From positions 14,818,003-14,882,002 of the forward strand of contig JANCRA010000007.1 of assembly GCA_024362935.1 (NCBI GenBank): a DNA stretch of 64,000 nt, read 5' to 3'. Each line of letters opens with the position of its first letter. Position 1 is the first letter of the stretch. A program made the position numbers and the translations under genes. The stretch comes from Setophaga petechia (lineage: Eukaryota > Chordata > Aves > Passeriformes > Parulidae). The notes below the pieces were generated by a model, which did not search any database, was not told the origin of the DNA, and saw only the letters and a list, made by a program, of their open reading frames with translations. This document shows positions 13,171 through 26,464 of this stretch, piece after piece.

Positions 13171-13180
13171 GAAAGGATAT
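13171..13180 (-). other. LRMDA: U12-type 5' splice site (AT donor)
   Basis: On the minus strand the exon ends ...AACAAGAACCAA and the intron starts ATATCCTTTC. This is an exact match to the AT-AC class U12 donor consensus ATATCCTTT. No GT lies at the position the protein alignment requires; the nearest downstream GT would add non-homologous residues ([12 protein letters not shown]...). Confidence 0.93.
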
Positions 13181-13307
13181 TTGGTTCTTGTTGAGCGTTA
13201 AGGTATGGAGGTGGGGTAACCTGGGTAACAGAAGGTCATTTCCAAGTAGATTGTTGTCCAAGATCAGTTCTTCCAAGTAACTGAATGTTTTCAGTCCTTC
13301 TAGTGAC
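13181..13307 (-). CDS. LRMDA: LRMDA internal coding exon (N-terminal leucine-rich repeats)
   Basis: This is a 127-nt coding exon on the minus strand. Its first base G completes an Arg codon begun in the upstream exon (phase 2), and 42 whole codons follow: [42 protein letters not shown]. It carries two leucine-rich-repeat units (LEELILDNN and LHTLTLNKN), matching human [25 protein letters not shown] as remembered. The acceptor is a good U2 site, ttttcctgttgcctttgtcg then tttgcag|G, with a pyrimidine tract. The donor is U12-type (ATATCCTTT). The open frame continuing to 13025 is read-through into the intron and should not be taken as protein. The preceding exon, which carries the start codon, was not found within the window. 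Confidence 0.96.
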
Positions 13308-16300
13308 CTGCAAACGACAAAGGCAACAGGAAAAATGATACTCCACTAAATCAGGGAGGCCATTATGAGCTGAAATAAATATTTTAACCTTCCCTTTCAG
13401 GAGTGGGAATAGTTTTGGTTTGGGCCTGTCAGAAGAGTGAATGACAAGCATTAGTGGCAAGGGGAGTGCTGGCACTGCAACACATCCTTCACATGCTGGC
13501 AGGATGAAGGATGCGGGTCACTTAGTGAGTAGCCAGGATCCAAAACAAAAGGCTTCAGATATGGGGCCTGCAGGATGAATTTGTCAATGTCTTGTGCCTT
13601 CAGGCACCCAGCCTCGCCTGACCCTAACCTCCATTCCCAAGATAAATAACTCTGTCACAGTTCACCTTCATTCCCTGGACACAAATTTAAGTTGTCATCC
13701 ATCATTTCTGCCAAGAAATATCATACCCTGCTAACAATAATAAATACAACTTCAAGTATCATTTCTTAGTAGTTACCTTACATGCAATTTTAGGAAATGT
13801 AGAAAGAATTTTCCCCCCTTTTTATTAACCTCTTAATTAGCTCCTTGAGTTCATGCAAACAAAATAAAATGTTCTCTACAAAATAAAATGCAGAATTACT
13901 CCTGACAGAAAAGGCATTTGCCTTCTTCCTTCTTGGAACTTACTGTCCCACTGTCAAAGCCACAGGTCACACTGCAGAGAGTAGCTTTAAAAAGGAGCAT
14001 TGGACAACATAGTAGTGAAGATGATTACTTGTAAATAAACAAGGTTCTGGAAGCATTGATTCCTCTCACAGCAAAGTACCAAAAAAAACCCAAAAAACTA
14101 AAAAAGAACATTTCATTACGTGGTTAAGGCATCTATTCCAAGCCTGATTCTTAATGCTTGCTCATTCCAACAGTAAAAAAACTCCCTACATATTAATCAA
14201 CTAAGACACACGATATACAAAGCATAGGCACAGGCATGCATTCACAGCTCATTCACCTACCAGACACCTAAAGATATGCTGAGATTGCATGACTTGACAG
14301 CTGATCTACTATGCCTACCAGTGGGAAGATCATCACTGTATCTCCTGGCTGTTTTATAGAATGTGATGAATAAGGGAGATGCAGGTTATACTATTTATTC
14401 AGCTTCCAATGACATTTATACTGAGGGGATTTCCACGCCCTCCCCCCAGCTTTTGGCAAAGATCGAAGTGCAGACAAGGTCCCTGTTAGAATGTTCCACA
14501 GATACAATTACTGGAGGAAAACACATTATTAGAAAAGGCAATTTAACATTCATCTGTGCAATGAAAACAAGATAGTGCTTTTGTAGCTAGAACCTACAGA
14601 CCACTTATAGATCACACTAAGACAGCTCAAGCAACCAAAGAAACCAAGTGTGTGACCTTTACACTGGGTACTGCACGCTGAACTAGGAATATTCAAGTCA
14701 CGGTTTTGCAACACTGCAACAGTGTATTTCAGTCCAAGGATTCCAAAGTCTCTTGACTTGAAAGGGAGGGGAAACTCTCACTCACGCCATTTTGATGCTC
14801 AGCAGCTGGACCTGAAAAAATTTGCCACCTATACCCTATGGCATTTCTATATTGTTACAGTGTATTGATACTACAATTTCTGAAGCTGAAAAAGTAAAGG
14901 CCTCTATATTACATTTTACTGAAATAATCACCTCAGTAACAATCACATGTTTTTCATGTGCCTTTAACCAACAGTTTTGGGGAAAAAACCTCAATTCAGC
15001 CTACATAAACTGTTCACCAATAAAAGCTGTGCTATAGCACGCTGCACTGAGCTAGTGTTTTCAGCAAAAGGTCACAACAGACTTGGTATTGCCAAAGTCA
15101 AGATTCGAGGAGAAAGCAGCAAACATCTTAGATGGTGTTTTCCACCAAGTACCTTTAAAAGGCAAAAAAACTCAGAGGAAGTAGCAGTGAGTCTATCAAG
15201 CTGTTATGAGTTTTCATTTCAGTTTGACAAACCTAGTTTAGCAAATTCCCCTTAAATACTCTTTATTATATAAATAGTGGATTATTTCCAAACCTCACAT
15301 TTCAATGTATGACTTCGACTTGCCAAAAGAGTTCAGAGAAGGCCACCTCCTTGTCAGCACCACAGAGCCTTATGGGATGTTAATAGGTCCTTTGTGAAAA
15401 AACACTGCTTGGGCTCTGGTCAGTGTCAGCATCAAAATACACATTGTTCTTGAGTTATGTTATGCAAATATAATACTCTTATCATGAGAATCAGCAAATG
15501 GTTGGCAACTGGCAAGGGGAAGAAAGCGCACATCCAAAACTGCTGCAGGGGAGGCATAAAACAAAATGACAAGCCATGAAGTGGGACAAAAGGCCTTGAA
15601 ACACTAGAGGGAGTTGCCCATTGAAACAGTCTTTCTTTCACAATCCTGGGCTGAACACAAGGGTACTAGTTTCATAGATAGGCAGAGAAAATTGTGCGCA
15701 AATCTCCTTACACCTGTCTGGTTTTGATAATTTTTGCCATGTAATGTTATTAGCTGCTCAGTTAAAAAGGAGCCATGTTACACAGGGGGTTGCTTATAAT
15801 TGCTGTTTTCATGTCATCAGAGCAGTGTGCACTTGGTGATTTAATCACCTAAATTCAGAGTCCAGGGAGATGGGAGGGGTTGCCACAGTACAGAGAGAGG
15901 GTGTAGCCATTAATATAAATTTACAGCCATATGTTGTTTTGCTATTCATGGATTTTTTTTTCATCCTAAAATTCTGGCAAAGAAATAAAAAAGGAAAAAT
16001 GCATTTGGCTTCATTCAGTGTTACGTACTGAATTCTATGCAACAATCTCAATCATCATAATATATTAGGAAATATTGCCCAGCAATTGTACTCCAAAGTG
16101 TAAAAGTTTTAAGTACACTCCACATAACTGGTTTTATGGTACAAACTTCAGCAAGTCCCATAACTTCCATGAGCCTCAATTTCCCACCTGCAGATGGGGG
16201 ATAAGAAAGGATTGCAATTGTAAATTGCTATGGAGAAAGTATTTTCGAGAATCTGAAAGAGAAATCAGTACAAAATACTGTCATTTTTATTTTTAATGAG

Positions 16301-17769
16301 GTTGAGCAAGTAATATTAATGCACTCCAAGTATTTCCTTATGAGCCCATTACAAAAGAGGAGAGGAATGCCTATATATACACAGCAGAGGAAGACAGGCA
16401 CAAGCAACCTAAGAGACAAGTATAAAAAGAGGGAAATCCCCTAAGAAAGAGAACTAGTCCAAAGTTAAATCTGTACTGTTTTCTCATAGTTCACGGTATA
16501 AAAAAAAGTCTCCCCATGTTAGTATACTAAAACAAACACACAATCTCACCACAACAATGCAACTAGCACTGAAGGGCTGGTGGCAAGTAGCTGTTCCCCT
16601 TACTTTCAAAAGGCTAATAAACATCACTAAGGTGGATTGCATGTTGCCTGTCCCTGCTCTAATGTCATGAAAGCTGCCCATTATCTCACCCACAGGTACC
16701 GTCTCAGTTACCTCATTGCAGGGCTCACACTCTGCTCCCAGAGGAGAGCAAGTGTTGCCAAGAGATTTCCACTGCAATTTTCAAAGTCACATCAAACCGA
16801 CAAAACATCACAACGTATTCAGTGCCGCCTCATTCAAACAGAAAAAACTTTAAGTTTCCACTGTAATTAACCCTATCCTCGTTAAGATAATTATGATCAA
16901 GCTCCCTGTCACAGCTAATATCACAGCATCATTGCCTATGGCTCACGCTTTGCCCTCATTAGCTTACAAAAACACTGCGCTAAACAGGAAACTGACTCCC
17001 TCTGCAAAACGACTTAAGATGCTCTGTAAGTAGACAGTAAATAATCCTTTAGAATATAAAGGTCTCAGAAATGTCATTTTATCCAAGTCCTTTGGCTAAT
17101 CAGTATGATTTCTTCCAGCTTTCTTTTCCATAATTCATTCACGGTTTATAACAAAGTTTTAATCATAAAGGAATGTCATGACAGAGATTTTTTTTTTTAT
17201 GTATGTGTATGCATGGTAATTGTCAACTACACTATTTCATGTGATCCCTCTGGCCTGACAGGGATTTGGTTACAATGAAAGCAAGGAGCAACTCTTCACT
17301 TTGGTAATACTTGACAATGGAAATATGAGATTTCATAAATGAAAAAAAGCAGAAGGCTTACAAGCAATAGACAAAACTTAGTACTCTGCAGTTGTCCTTG
17401 TTCAGAAAAACAAGCTGCTCAGAAGCATATGCTACAAAAGAAGAGTTGCTCACATTTTATCCCACCCCTTCATTAATAAGACAGCTGCCTCATACCTAAT
17501 TGACTTTTTCCTCCTGTTTAACAGGAAAAGAGAGAGCAGTTAACAATATGCAAATGAGAGAGTTTGGGTTTAGCCTTGAAATTGATTTGCACTTTGTTGA
17601 CAGGAAATAGCCATTAGCAGAAGTTAAAGATGGAGCTGTTACAAAACAAGAGCTTTTAAAAATACCTTTTCCTTACCTTTAATGTTTTAACAGATTACAG
17701 GAGAACAGAATCAACATGAGAACCCTAGTCCTAGATAATTTCAGTATTTAAATAGAAATGCAATTTCTA

Positions 17770-17793
17770 TTTCTCCAGCACCTGCTGGAGAAA
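17770..17793. repeat. 10-bp perfect inverted repeat
   Basis: TTTCTCCAGC (17770-17779), loop ACCT, GCTGGAGAAA (17784-17793). A simple hairpin with no assigned role. Confidence 0.85.
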
Positions 17794-18023
17794 CAGCCAA
17801 AGGCTACAAAGCATTTTTTTGCAAAACATTAATGAATTACTTTCAAATACCTGCTGAGTTTAAAAATCCATTTTCTAGTAAAGCAGAGAGAGGTTAAGTG
17901 ACTAAGAGAAGGTGACCTCCAGCAATTTTCCCAGAGACAAGAAATAACACCCAGAACTCCTGACTTCTAGATCCTTTGACTTAACCTCACCAAAACAAAA
18001 AAAGCACAATAAAAAAATGGGGA

Positions 18024-18069
18024 GATATATATATCTATATATATATATAGATATAGAGAGAGAGAGAGG
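18024..18069. repeat. compound AT / GA microsatellite
   Basis: Imperfect AT dinucleotides with interspersed C and G run into (AG)n followed by GGG. Confidence 0.93.
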
Positions 18070-19450
18070 GAAGAAAAATAAATCAGGTGGAGAAAATACA
18101 AGTAAAGCATCAAAAAATGGCCTCTACAGTATTCAAAAATAAAAGATTTTTAATTTTTTTTTTGCCAATCTACTTAGTGATTTTACAGTTTCCTGCATGA
18201 TAATAGAACCAAAAAGAAAACAGAATGAAGTATTTAATGCACAGCTCTGACATGACTTCTGGACCAAGACAGAACACACACACAAAACAAAGCACCCAAG
18301 TGACAGTAAAGAGCCTCCAGGATCCAAAATGTGTAAAGCAAGAAATGCTTTGTTTTGTCTAATATCAGAAGAAATGCTAGTATTTTGCATACTATCTAGA
18401 GGTAGCATTTTGCATCACTTCCATCTTTCTGTTAGTAGATGGAAAATATCTGCGAGCAACTATTAGGGTAAAACTTGAGGCACAGCTGTAAATATGATCA
18501 GCAAAAGAGAAATGCAAAGATATTAACAAGCAGCATCATTAAATACCTGTGAAAAAGATCTCCAAAAGAAAAAATTAAACTTCTGTTATGACTTGGAACT
18601 ACAATAAGTTTCTGAATCTCTTAAAATAAAGGCCATACTTGACTTCTTCCAGACAAACAAGAAAATAAATAGCATTTCCTCAATTTCCCCCTTTTCTCAT
18701 ACCCTGAAGCATACAAGACTATGTGAGACACTCTATTACCAATAAAGCCTGGGATAAAAACATCTTTCACAACAATCTTAAACCAGAGTGATGTAAGCAC
18801 ATTGAAATGTTGGGGATTCACAAAAACTCAGAACCTTCATCTGTTCTTTTATAGTCTTGTTCTAAGTCTTACACAGCAAATTCTATTGTCGAAAAAAGGA
18901 AGTCCAAACTTCTAAAACCTTAGAAGCCACCACCTACCTCCAAGAAAACCCAAACAAAACTAGAGTCAATAAACAGACAAAAAGAGATGAGGTCTCCTGA
19001 ATTCTGGATGTTACATTTACTATATTTCACAAACATTCCTACCAATTAAAACCAGAAATGCAGATACTTGTTGAGAGAGGGATTTTGCTAATAATGCAGA
19101 TTCATCTCATCCATCTGTAGAAGCCCAGTTACTTACAACTCCTTACAGGCAGCAAGAAAAGATGGGCACTCCCAGAAGGTGAATCAGACCTTCAGGTGAG
19201 GCTCAATGAAGCACATCTGTTTGGGAAGGATGAACAGAGCTTATTTGTCAGAAATCTTAAAATGAAATTAAAAGAAACTGCAACATTAATGTCAAAAAAG
19301 TAAGAGCCATGTCCTGTAGGAGTCCATATTTACCTGGTGAAATAAACTACAAATCCTAATTACAGCTTTCTGGGGCTCACAAAAACATATTACAGTCAAC
19401 CATTCAGTTGTTCAACCACCATTCTCTCACACCAATACTCTACTAAAATT

Positions 19451-19540
19451 AAAAAAAAACCAAACCACAAACAGCAACAATCACCAAAACACAAAAAAAA
19501 ATCAATAAAACAAACAACCAAATCAACCAAGAAAAAGAGA
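19451..19540. repeat. A/C-rich low-complexity tract
   Basis: About 90 nt composed almost wholly of A and C in AAAC/CAAA-like units, ending in gaaaaagaga. It resembles the A/C tracts at 20341-20393 and 26465-26546. Confidence 0.85.
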
Positions 19541-20010
19541 TAAATTAGGAACCAAATTACTGTGGTGGGGTTCAATTTCTTTTCTAATGAATCTCTTAGT
19601 TTCAGATTTCATTATGTGTATTTAATGCACAAACTCAAGAGAATATCCCATTATTACAGTTCAAACTTTATCCTTCATGTTAGGCTGCTTTTTGTTTAAG
19701 TTTTTATATTACATCTTTGGGATTAAACATGCCAAGATTTTATATTATATTACTGTTACAATTTTGTTTAAATTTAAATAAAATGACAATCAGTGTACTA
19801 TAGCCTGTGGGAAGGCAGTTTTTTCACATAAGCTATATAAAATATTTCAAAATAATACAGAATGGATCAGAAAATGAGTTCTTAGTCATCTAGTCATCAA
19901 ACAAGTATCATATAAGAAAATACGGTTTGCAAAACAGTGCAAAAAATTACCAAGCAGCGAAAAAGTGACTCTGTATATTCATAGCTTATCAATGGGCATT
20001 CTGGAAAAAA

Positions 20011-20043
20011 CACCTCTAAGGAGGTGATGCATTTATGCATCAC
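20011..20043. repeat. two overlapping short hairpins
   Basis: CACCTC-TAAG-GAGGTG (20011-20026) overlaps GTGATGCAT-TT-ATGCATCAC (20024-20043). The two stems share GTG at 20024-20026, so they compete for the same bases. Confidence 0.8.
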
Positions 20044-20340
20044 TTCTCTAAAATTCCTAAGTACAGACTTAAACATCCTTCTGCTAAAAATTATTATATT
20101 TGATGAAGAATAGCAATGAGTTAAGAGAAAAACTTGAATGAAAGATTCTTGCTTTGTCTTTTTCCCCAATCTTAACATGGAACTCAATCCTAATAAAACA
20201 AATGGCATAAAAAAATCCTGATAAAACAAATTACATTTAAAAAATAAAGGCAACATTGCCATTTCCTGAACTTGAAAGAATTCAATGAAGTATTAGTGAC
20301 TAAAAATAGCAAAAGAATAGCCATGGTTTACAAAATGTTT

Positions 20341-20393
20341 AAAAAACAAACAATCTGTTTAAAAAAATCAAACAAACAAAAAACCCCACAAAG
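20341..20393. repeat. A/C-rich low-complexity tract
   Basis: Repeated AAAC/CAAA units interrupted by aatctgttt, ending in aaaaaccccacaaag. Confidence 0.8.
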
Positions 20394-23300
20394 AGCTAAA
20401 ACCCTGTAATGTGTTTATTCTTAAAAGCTCCTCCCAGCTCCATGTGCCATGTGGAGAACCTATTTATAAAGCCCCTAAAAACCAGTATTATAATGGAAAT
20501 ATGAGCAAATTCAAGTGCAAAGGCAGTGCCATAATGAAAGCTTTAGTGTATCTTGGATCAATCTGTCACTCTGCAATTCAGATAGTAACTTAACTCCCCT
20601 TTTTCCACAGAGAGCGGGGGAGTAGAGTGAGTAGAGTAAAGCCCATTCTGACTACCAGAGTTCAGTGGGAAGGGGGAAAAGAAAAGTAATTTTTCTCCCA
20701 TCTTCCACAACAACCAAGGCTGAGGATTGACAAGCAAATTGACGCACTGCTCAGAGGGCAAAAGATAAATGTTTGATGAATTGGCCATTGCTGGAGGAGT
20801 GATGGGCTTCATATGTGCATAATGGACTAGCTGCCGTTCAATTCAGATTGCCTGCCAAGATAAGAAACCATAATGAATGGACCAAGCACAGCCTGTGCCA
20901 TAAGAATGTATAATCTGACTAGTTTTAATAAACTTAATAAAAAAGATGAAGCAGAGAGAGGCAAAGGGACTGGCCTTTGTGACCAGCTATAAGAGGTGAG
21001 GACGACTAATAGACTGCTCAAGCATGATAGCAGAGAATTGTTAATGGACATAATACTGAATCCCTCAATGTTAAAAAATGTCTTCAGAACAACTTAAAGA
21101 CAGGGATCTACATAGGTGCGTACCACAGACACTGTAGTACCTGTTAATCATCATATGACTGCCATTTATTTATTATTTCCTTCTGCTATCTACCCTGCTT
21201 TGTCTCCATTCTCTCCTTTATCCCCTGTGCTTGGTATCTCAGTGTGTACACAGATCCACACCCTACACCATCAGTTTTTACCAAAAACTCCTCAGGAGCA
21301 AAATAACCCTATCATGATAACAAGACAGAATTCAGGCCCCATTTCCTACAGAAAGGTTTTGGCCACACAACTACATCACTTAACTATCACTGCCAGTGGA
21401 GAAACATCTTTCACCATCATAAGTGCTCACACTTGCTATAACTTCATTTGCTTTTGCAAATTATGTTTCCACTAAAGATGAGAAATTTGACAGTACAGTT
21501 ACAGCAAAAACAGTTACCAAAACCTTTCCAGCACAGACAAGACTGTTGCCAGCCATAGCCATTTTGGTCTGGGATTTGCTGCGTTGGATACCGTTCCCCA
21601 TCTGTGCCATAGCCTCTAAATTCTGACCTCTAAATTCAGCCCATCAGCACTATGAAAAGACATTAAAAACAAAACACAACTCTGAGAATATTTTACTGTA
21701 TATGGGTACACAACAGTCTGGTAATCACCACCACTTTCATGCTGAGTAGTAAATAGACACAGGGCCATTTTTGCTTTTCTTTTCTTATTATTTAGTCACA
21801 TGAATAACAATGTCTCTCTTGCTGAAGTTTCAGCAAGACATTAAGTCCAGAATCTATGGAAATGCAAAAGGAGTCAATAAGAGAAAAACCAGCTCTGACT
21901 TTTAAAGCAGTGGGATTATACCAACAATCTATTTCTTTCTTGAGAATCAAAGGGTGAAACACCCTTGTATGTGCATATAACACACAGTACTAGGTCAAGC
22001 AGAACTGTTTCATCCTATAGGTAGAAAAAATAAAAAAAAAGAAGAGGATTGCAGAAAGATTCCCTTGATTGAGGAAAGCTAAAACACCTCTTGTACAGAA
22101 TAACAGCATGTTTGTTCTCCTGCTTTTGCTTTTTTCCTCTGATGATGAAAAATAAATAAGGAAACAAAACAGTCTGCTTGGGTAAGTATTGGGATTACCA
22201 CCCTCTTGATGTCAGTAATGTAGCTTGTGTCATAATTTAAACAGAAATGACTATATGCAAGACAGACATCTGGAATTTCAGTATAAATTTTATCCAACTG
22301 CAAAAGGAAAGTAACTCATTATCAAGCAGCTCAGAAGGCTCACACTACTGAAGGAAATAAAGTTTTATGACAAGAGGATCTCTCCTCTCTCTCCCCGTGA
22401 GTGAGAAAGTGAGTGCAAGAATAAGACAGAAAGGGAAGGCTCAGGAGTGCTGGGTGAATTATAGACTGCCTCTCAAGATTCACAGCTCTTCGTGGTAGGA
22501 GGTTAATATTCTCACATGTCATTAGGTCTGCTGGCTCTACTGATGGCTCATTGAATCAGGCAGCAAATTATTTCCTCATGCTGCAGAGGACACCACACTT
22601 CAAAGGGAAGGAGCCAGGGTCAAGACGGCTCTCCAGTTCGATTAATGAGTTGGGATCAGCAGAGGTTGCCTGTAGGTAAGAATGTGACTGAAGCTTTTGA
22701 CAAAGCTGACTTTTTGAACAGGACTTGACCCAGGCCCCTTACTCCCCTCCCCACCAAATCTTATTTCCAACATTTGCCTCTGACTGACCTGCTCAGGCCT
22801 GTTGGGATAGTTTTGACCTCCTCAGTCTTTGTTACCAGACACAGGAGCTGTCTGCCTAGATTTGATGTGTCTCTCCCCAAAGGCCACATCAGCTAATCCA
22901 GGCTCATCAGAATACTTCAGAACAGTACAGCAAAATAAGACAGAGTAGATTCATTTCAGATTTTTAATCTGAAGAAGGAGAGGACAACTAAAAGATATTT
23001 CCACATTCAGTAATATTAAGAAAGATTTCTCAATGGTATTAAATGCAATTAAGAAAAACACAAAGACTACTAGAACATACTGGAAGTATTTATGACTTAA
23101 ATACTCAAATCATGGAAAAGCAGAAAATGTGCTACTTACACGGTTCTGCTGACTAAGAATATTCCTACCAAATAATGCATTATATGGAATATTCCTCTTA
23201 AAAGTTTTTATTTTTATTGGCATAGTAGCAAGAGTTTAAAGACAATTAAAACTTAATAGCCACTGCATTCATCTCTTTCTAAACACTCAGTCTTATTTCT

Positions 23301-25566
23301 CTGGAATACTTGAACTCATATTTAAATAGATTTAACAAAGCACTGAAATGAGATTAATTGCATTAATGTTTTGGGGGTTTTCTTTTGAATAAGATCTACT
23401 TAAACTGCACCCTTTCTCAAACAAATATGAGTAACTGAATCTCTCTTGGTGAGCTTCCAAAAATTACCTATCTTTCGATGATTGAAATGAGAGTTTTCTA
23501 AATTATACCAACAAAATTGTTCACACATGCTTCTCATTTGTTATATATTTTAAAATTTTGTTTGAGAATAATTTACTCATTTATGCTTCTGAAGCAAGGA
23601 CCTAGGTTATTCTTCAATATTTATATTAATCACAGTCCAGCATTTAATATCCTCTTCCTAAACACTTTGCTCATCAGTATCTTTAATGCACAAGGTCTAA
23701 GTGCCCTAAAAAGGTAACTTTAGGTACTTCAGTAACAATTTACAAAATTTAACTTTTGGTGTTCAGTTTGAAAATCTTTTAACAATGTCTAAGTGCAAAG
23801 CAAATTTTCACTTTTACTATTCCATGTTTCTTCTGCACACAAACACCTGTTTGTAACAGATTTCCTTACCATAACAGACATTTCAGTCCCAAAAGCCAGC
23901 AAACAGATTATTAGACCGATAAAACTTAGGGTAAAAGCACACAAGGTCTATGCATGACTGAGCCAATTTAGAAGAACTAGTATCCTTTCAAGGAGACTAC
24001 CTTGTGCTAGACAGCAAATCTTCCACTTGGATGTGCTTTACTCTAAAGTGCAAGTACACACAAGCAAGAGACAGCTTTTGCTTTTGCTTATGCCTGCACA
24101 ATCTCCAGTGAATTGTGCATTATGCAAGTGGAAGTTTGCAACACCAGAAAAGCTGTTAGAGGGGAAACACTTTTTTTATGGGCTTGTTTAAACAAAGTAA
24201 CTGTGTTACTGGGTCTGTCATCACTGTTAACATTATATCCTGTTTCATCTGTTTCTAGAAAGCCAGCAGCATACCACAGATCATTTGTGAAGTGCGTGCT
24301 TGTGCCTCGTGTAACACTTAGCAAGAAGAACGCCACAGAGAAGGACAAGTCCAGCTGGAGTGGGATGCCAGCGGCCAGTTTGACATTGCCAGGGAGAAAG
24401 AAGAAATAGTTGTGTTCAAGGAAAGGTGGAGCCACTCAGTTGACAGAAAACAGAGAATCCCCAACAGTTTCCAAACATGATCACCTCAGTTTCTGGTTTC
24501 TGACAGCACTAAATCAGAAGTGACTGTGGGATTAAGATCGATTGCCAAGACACCTGGACCTGAAGGGGAACCTGCTGGAATTCAAGCCAGGAATCCTAGA
24601 GAAGATGGATTCAACAACCAGAAAGGTGATCTGCTGAGTACATGCAAAGATCAAGTTTTGTATTTGCCCTTGTTTCCATTCATAAAACAAAAAGCTTTGG
24701 GTTAAGTCTTACCAAATAGAACTTTGTTTTACTTTCAGGCACGTGTGGTGTTTCAAGGGAATGTAGTACCAGTTACCACAGTACAGTGTTTCTCAAGAAG
24801 TAAAAAAAAAAAAATCTAAATAAAGACAAAAAGAACAATAAGTCCCATACCTAACTCAAGATGAATTAGAAGGTCCAGCTGCAATGAGTACTGCTTTATA
24901 CCAGCTTGGACATAGTCCACCTGGGAAACTGTCAGGGCATATATAGAGTTTGGGAAGGAACTTGTAAACTCATAAATCATTCTTGCAGAGACCAGAAAGC
25001 AAGGAAACACCCCATGGCTTTTGGGAATTGTTACCACACACTACACTCAGTCAAGCACTTTTGCATGGTAGCTGCTCAGTACTAATTGTTTGAACAACTT
25101 TTTCTGTGTTATTGGGCCTTATGGCAAGCCTGCAAAAATATATAAGTTCAAATTCAGAGATAAGCATGTTCTTACGTCTTTTTGATTTTCAAAATACTTC
25201 CATATAATCTGTCTGGTCAAACTGGGGGGTTTTGCCCCAACACCTACTGGAGAAACAGAAAACCACCTTGGGTCCTCCTGGGCAGTTCCACCAGGACAGT
25301 CACCTGCCACGACGAGGATGGAGCAACCTGTCAGGAAAGAGCCACTCCCCAAACAACCAGGCTTGTGTTACTCCCCTACACTGATCTGGAAAGAAACCCA
25401 GGTCTCAGTCCAGGTGTTTTTCCATGTCCTAGGATGAGATTCAATGCCACCTCCTCCTTTAAGCATGGTTAAAGGCAAAAGACTTTAACCATAGATTAGG
25501 AAAAGGCAAGCAAAAGGAAAACAACACTGAGTGTTGTTTCCTTTGCAACTCTGACACCTGGGTTTT

Positions 25567-25622
25567 CATGGAATCATGCATACACTAATGTTGGAAAAGA
25601 CCCCCAAGATTACCAAGTCCTG
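25567..25622 (-). mobile_element. short CR1 LINE 3'-end fragment
   Basis: The plus strand reads catggaatcatgcatacact, then aatgttggaaaagacccccaagattaccaagtcct. This resembles the complement of the CR1 terminus (TAGAATCATAGAAT...GTTGGAAAAGACC...AAGATCATCAAGTCC). Only about 55 bp is recognisable. It is of a different subfamily from the 9421 copy, since it has GGAAAAGACC rather than GAAGGGACC. Confidence 0.75.
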
Positions 25623-26464
25623 AAAAGATTGTTTCATGCTTTCCTGTCATGACAATACATACAAAACCTACCAAGGGCCCAAAAGACTTCCATCAAAACA
25701 ATGTTTTAAAATGAACGCTGATTTCCATCGTATCAGCATAAAACTATCCACCATAAAAACCTGATGCTGAAGTAATTTAACATAATTAAAATATTTTAAA
25801 AACCAGTGTATAACTTAATAAAGTATGTAGTTCAAAGTTCATTTCAGACTTTAATTGCTGAATGAATAAATTTAAAGTTTTAATCGAGAATAGAGGACTG
25901 ACTATTTGTGTTGCCACTACTTCCAAATTTTTAGTCCAATTACCTGTGAAGACAAAACCATGGTTTTGGCTGCAATTTACCATGCTTGAATCCACAAAGC
26001 ATAAGTAATATAACCTTTAGTAAAAGTCCAATTACTTAAAAAAATATACTCGACTCCTACAAGTTCACTGTGTATAGATAACACCTGACCTCCTGAGCTG
26101 AATTATAAACCCGATTCCATTTCAAGAAGCATCTACCGCCCCCTCAACACAAGGGCTGGGCTTGGCAGTGTAGAAGTGCTGGAAATTCCTGGACATAAAT
26201 CTATCCATTTCATGACTACATTGCAGCCATCAGCCTCAGCCATATGCTCACTCTTTTGTCCATAGTGGAATTTGATGACAATTAGATTTCTGAGGGGCAC
26301 ATAATCTGCTCAAGCCACAAAAAAAAGAAAAAAGTAAAAAAAAAGAGAGTAATTTACCTCACACATGTGAACGCACATGGAGTGTTTTGAAAGAAAACAG
26401 AAGCGAAATATCACAGCAAGCATGCCCATAAAATATTCTTCACTGACGCAATTAGGCAGTTTGT

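Larger units (their letters stand above)
3116..13180 (-). other. LRMDA: U12-type AT-AC intron of LRMDA (10,065 nt)
   Basis: The intron between the two LRMDA exons begins ATATCCTTTC at 13180 and ends AC at 3116 on the minus strand. It is phase 0: the upstream exon ends AAC CAA (N-Q) and the next begins ATA ACA (I-T), giving LNKNQITELE in the spliced protein, against LNKNRITDLE in human LRMDA as remembered. Inside it lie a CR1 LINE remnant (9421-9820), a TA microsatellite (10019-10047), a 15-bp hairpin (10067-10100) and A-rich runs at 3515-3540 and 5080-5144. I see no other exon. The open frames within it (for example 6351-6542, 7153-7437, 10808-11146, 11842-12156) have no recognisable homology and look like chance. 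Confidence 0.92.
13308..24000 (-). other. LRMDA: LRMDA upstream intron, segment 1
   Basis: Intronic relative to LRMDA. It holds a 10-bp hairpin (17770-17793), an AT/GA microsatellite (18024-18069), A/C tracts (19451-19540, 20341-20393), overlapping hairpins (20011-20043), and two stretches that look like possible conserved elements by composition (17450-17660 and 20740-21000). No open frame here has recognisable homology. The frames at 19897-20262 and 21116-21475 are unremarkable hydrophobic or low-complexity translations of AT-rich DNA. Confidence 0.75.

Noticed and set aside
13025..13180. Extension of the LRMDA frame past NQ into [10 protein letters not shown]
   Set aside because: Those residues are not in the family. 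The U12 donor ATATCCTTT begins exactly after NQ.
24088..24435. Overlapping open frames on both strands (115 and 98 codons)
   Set aside because: Neither translation resembles a known family. Overlap of this length is expected by chance in a locally GC-richer patch.
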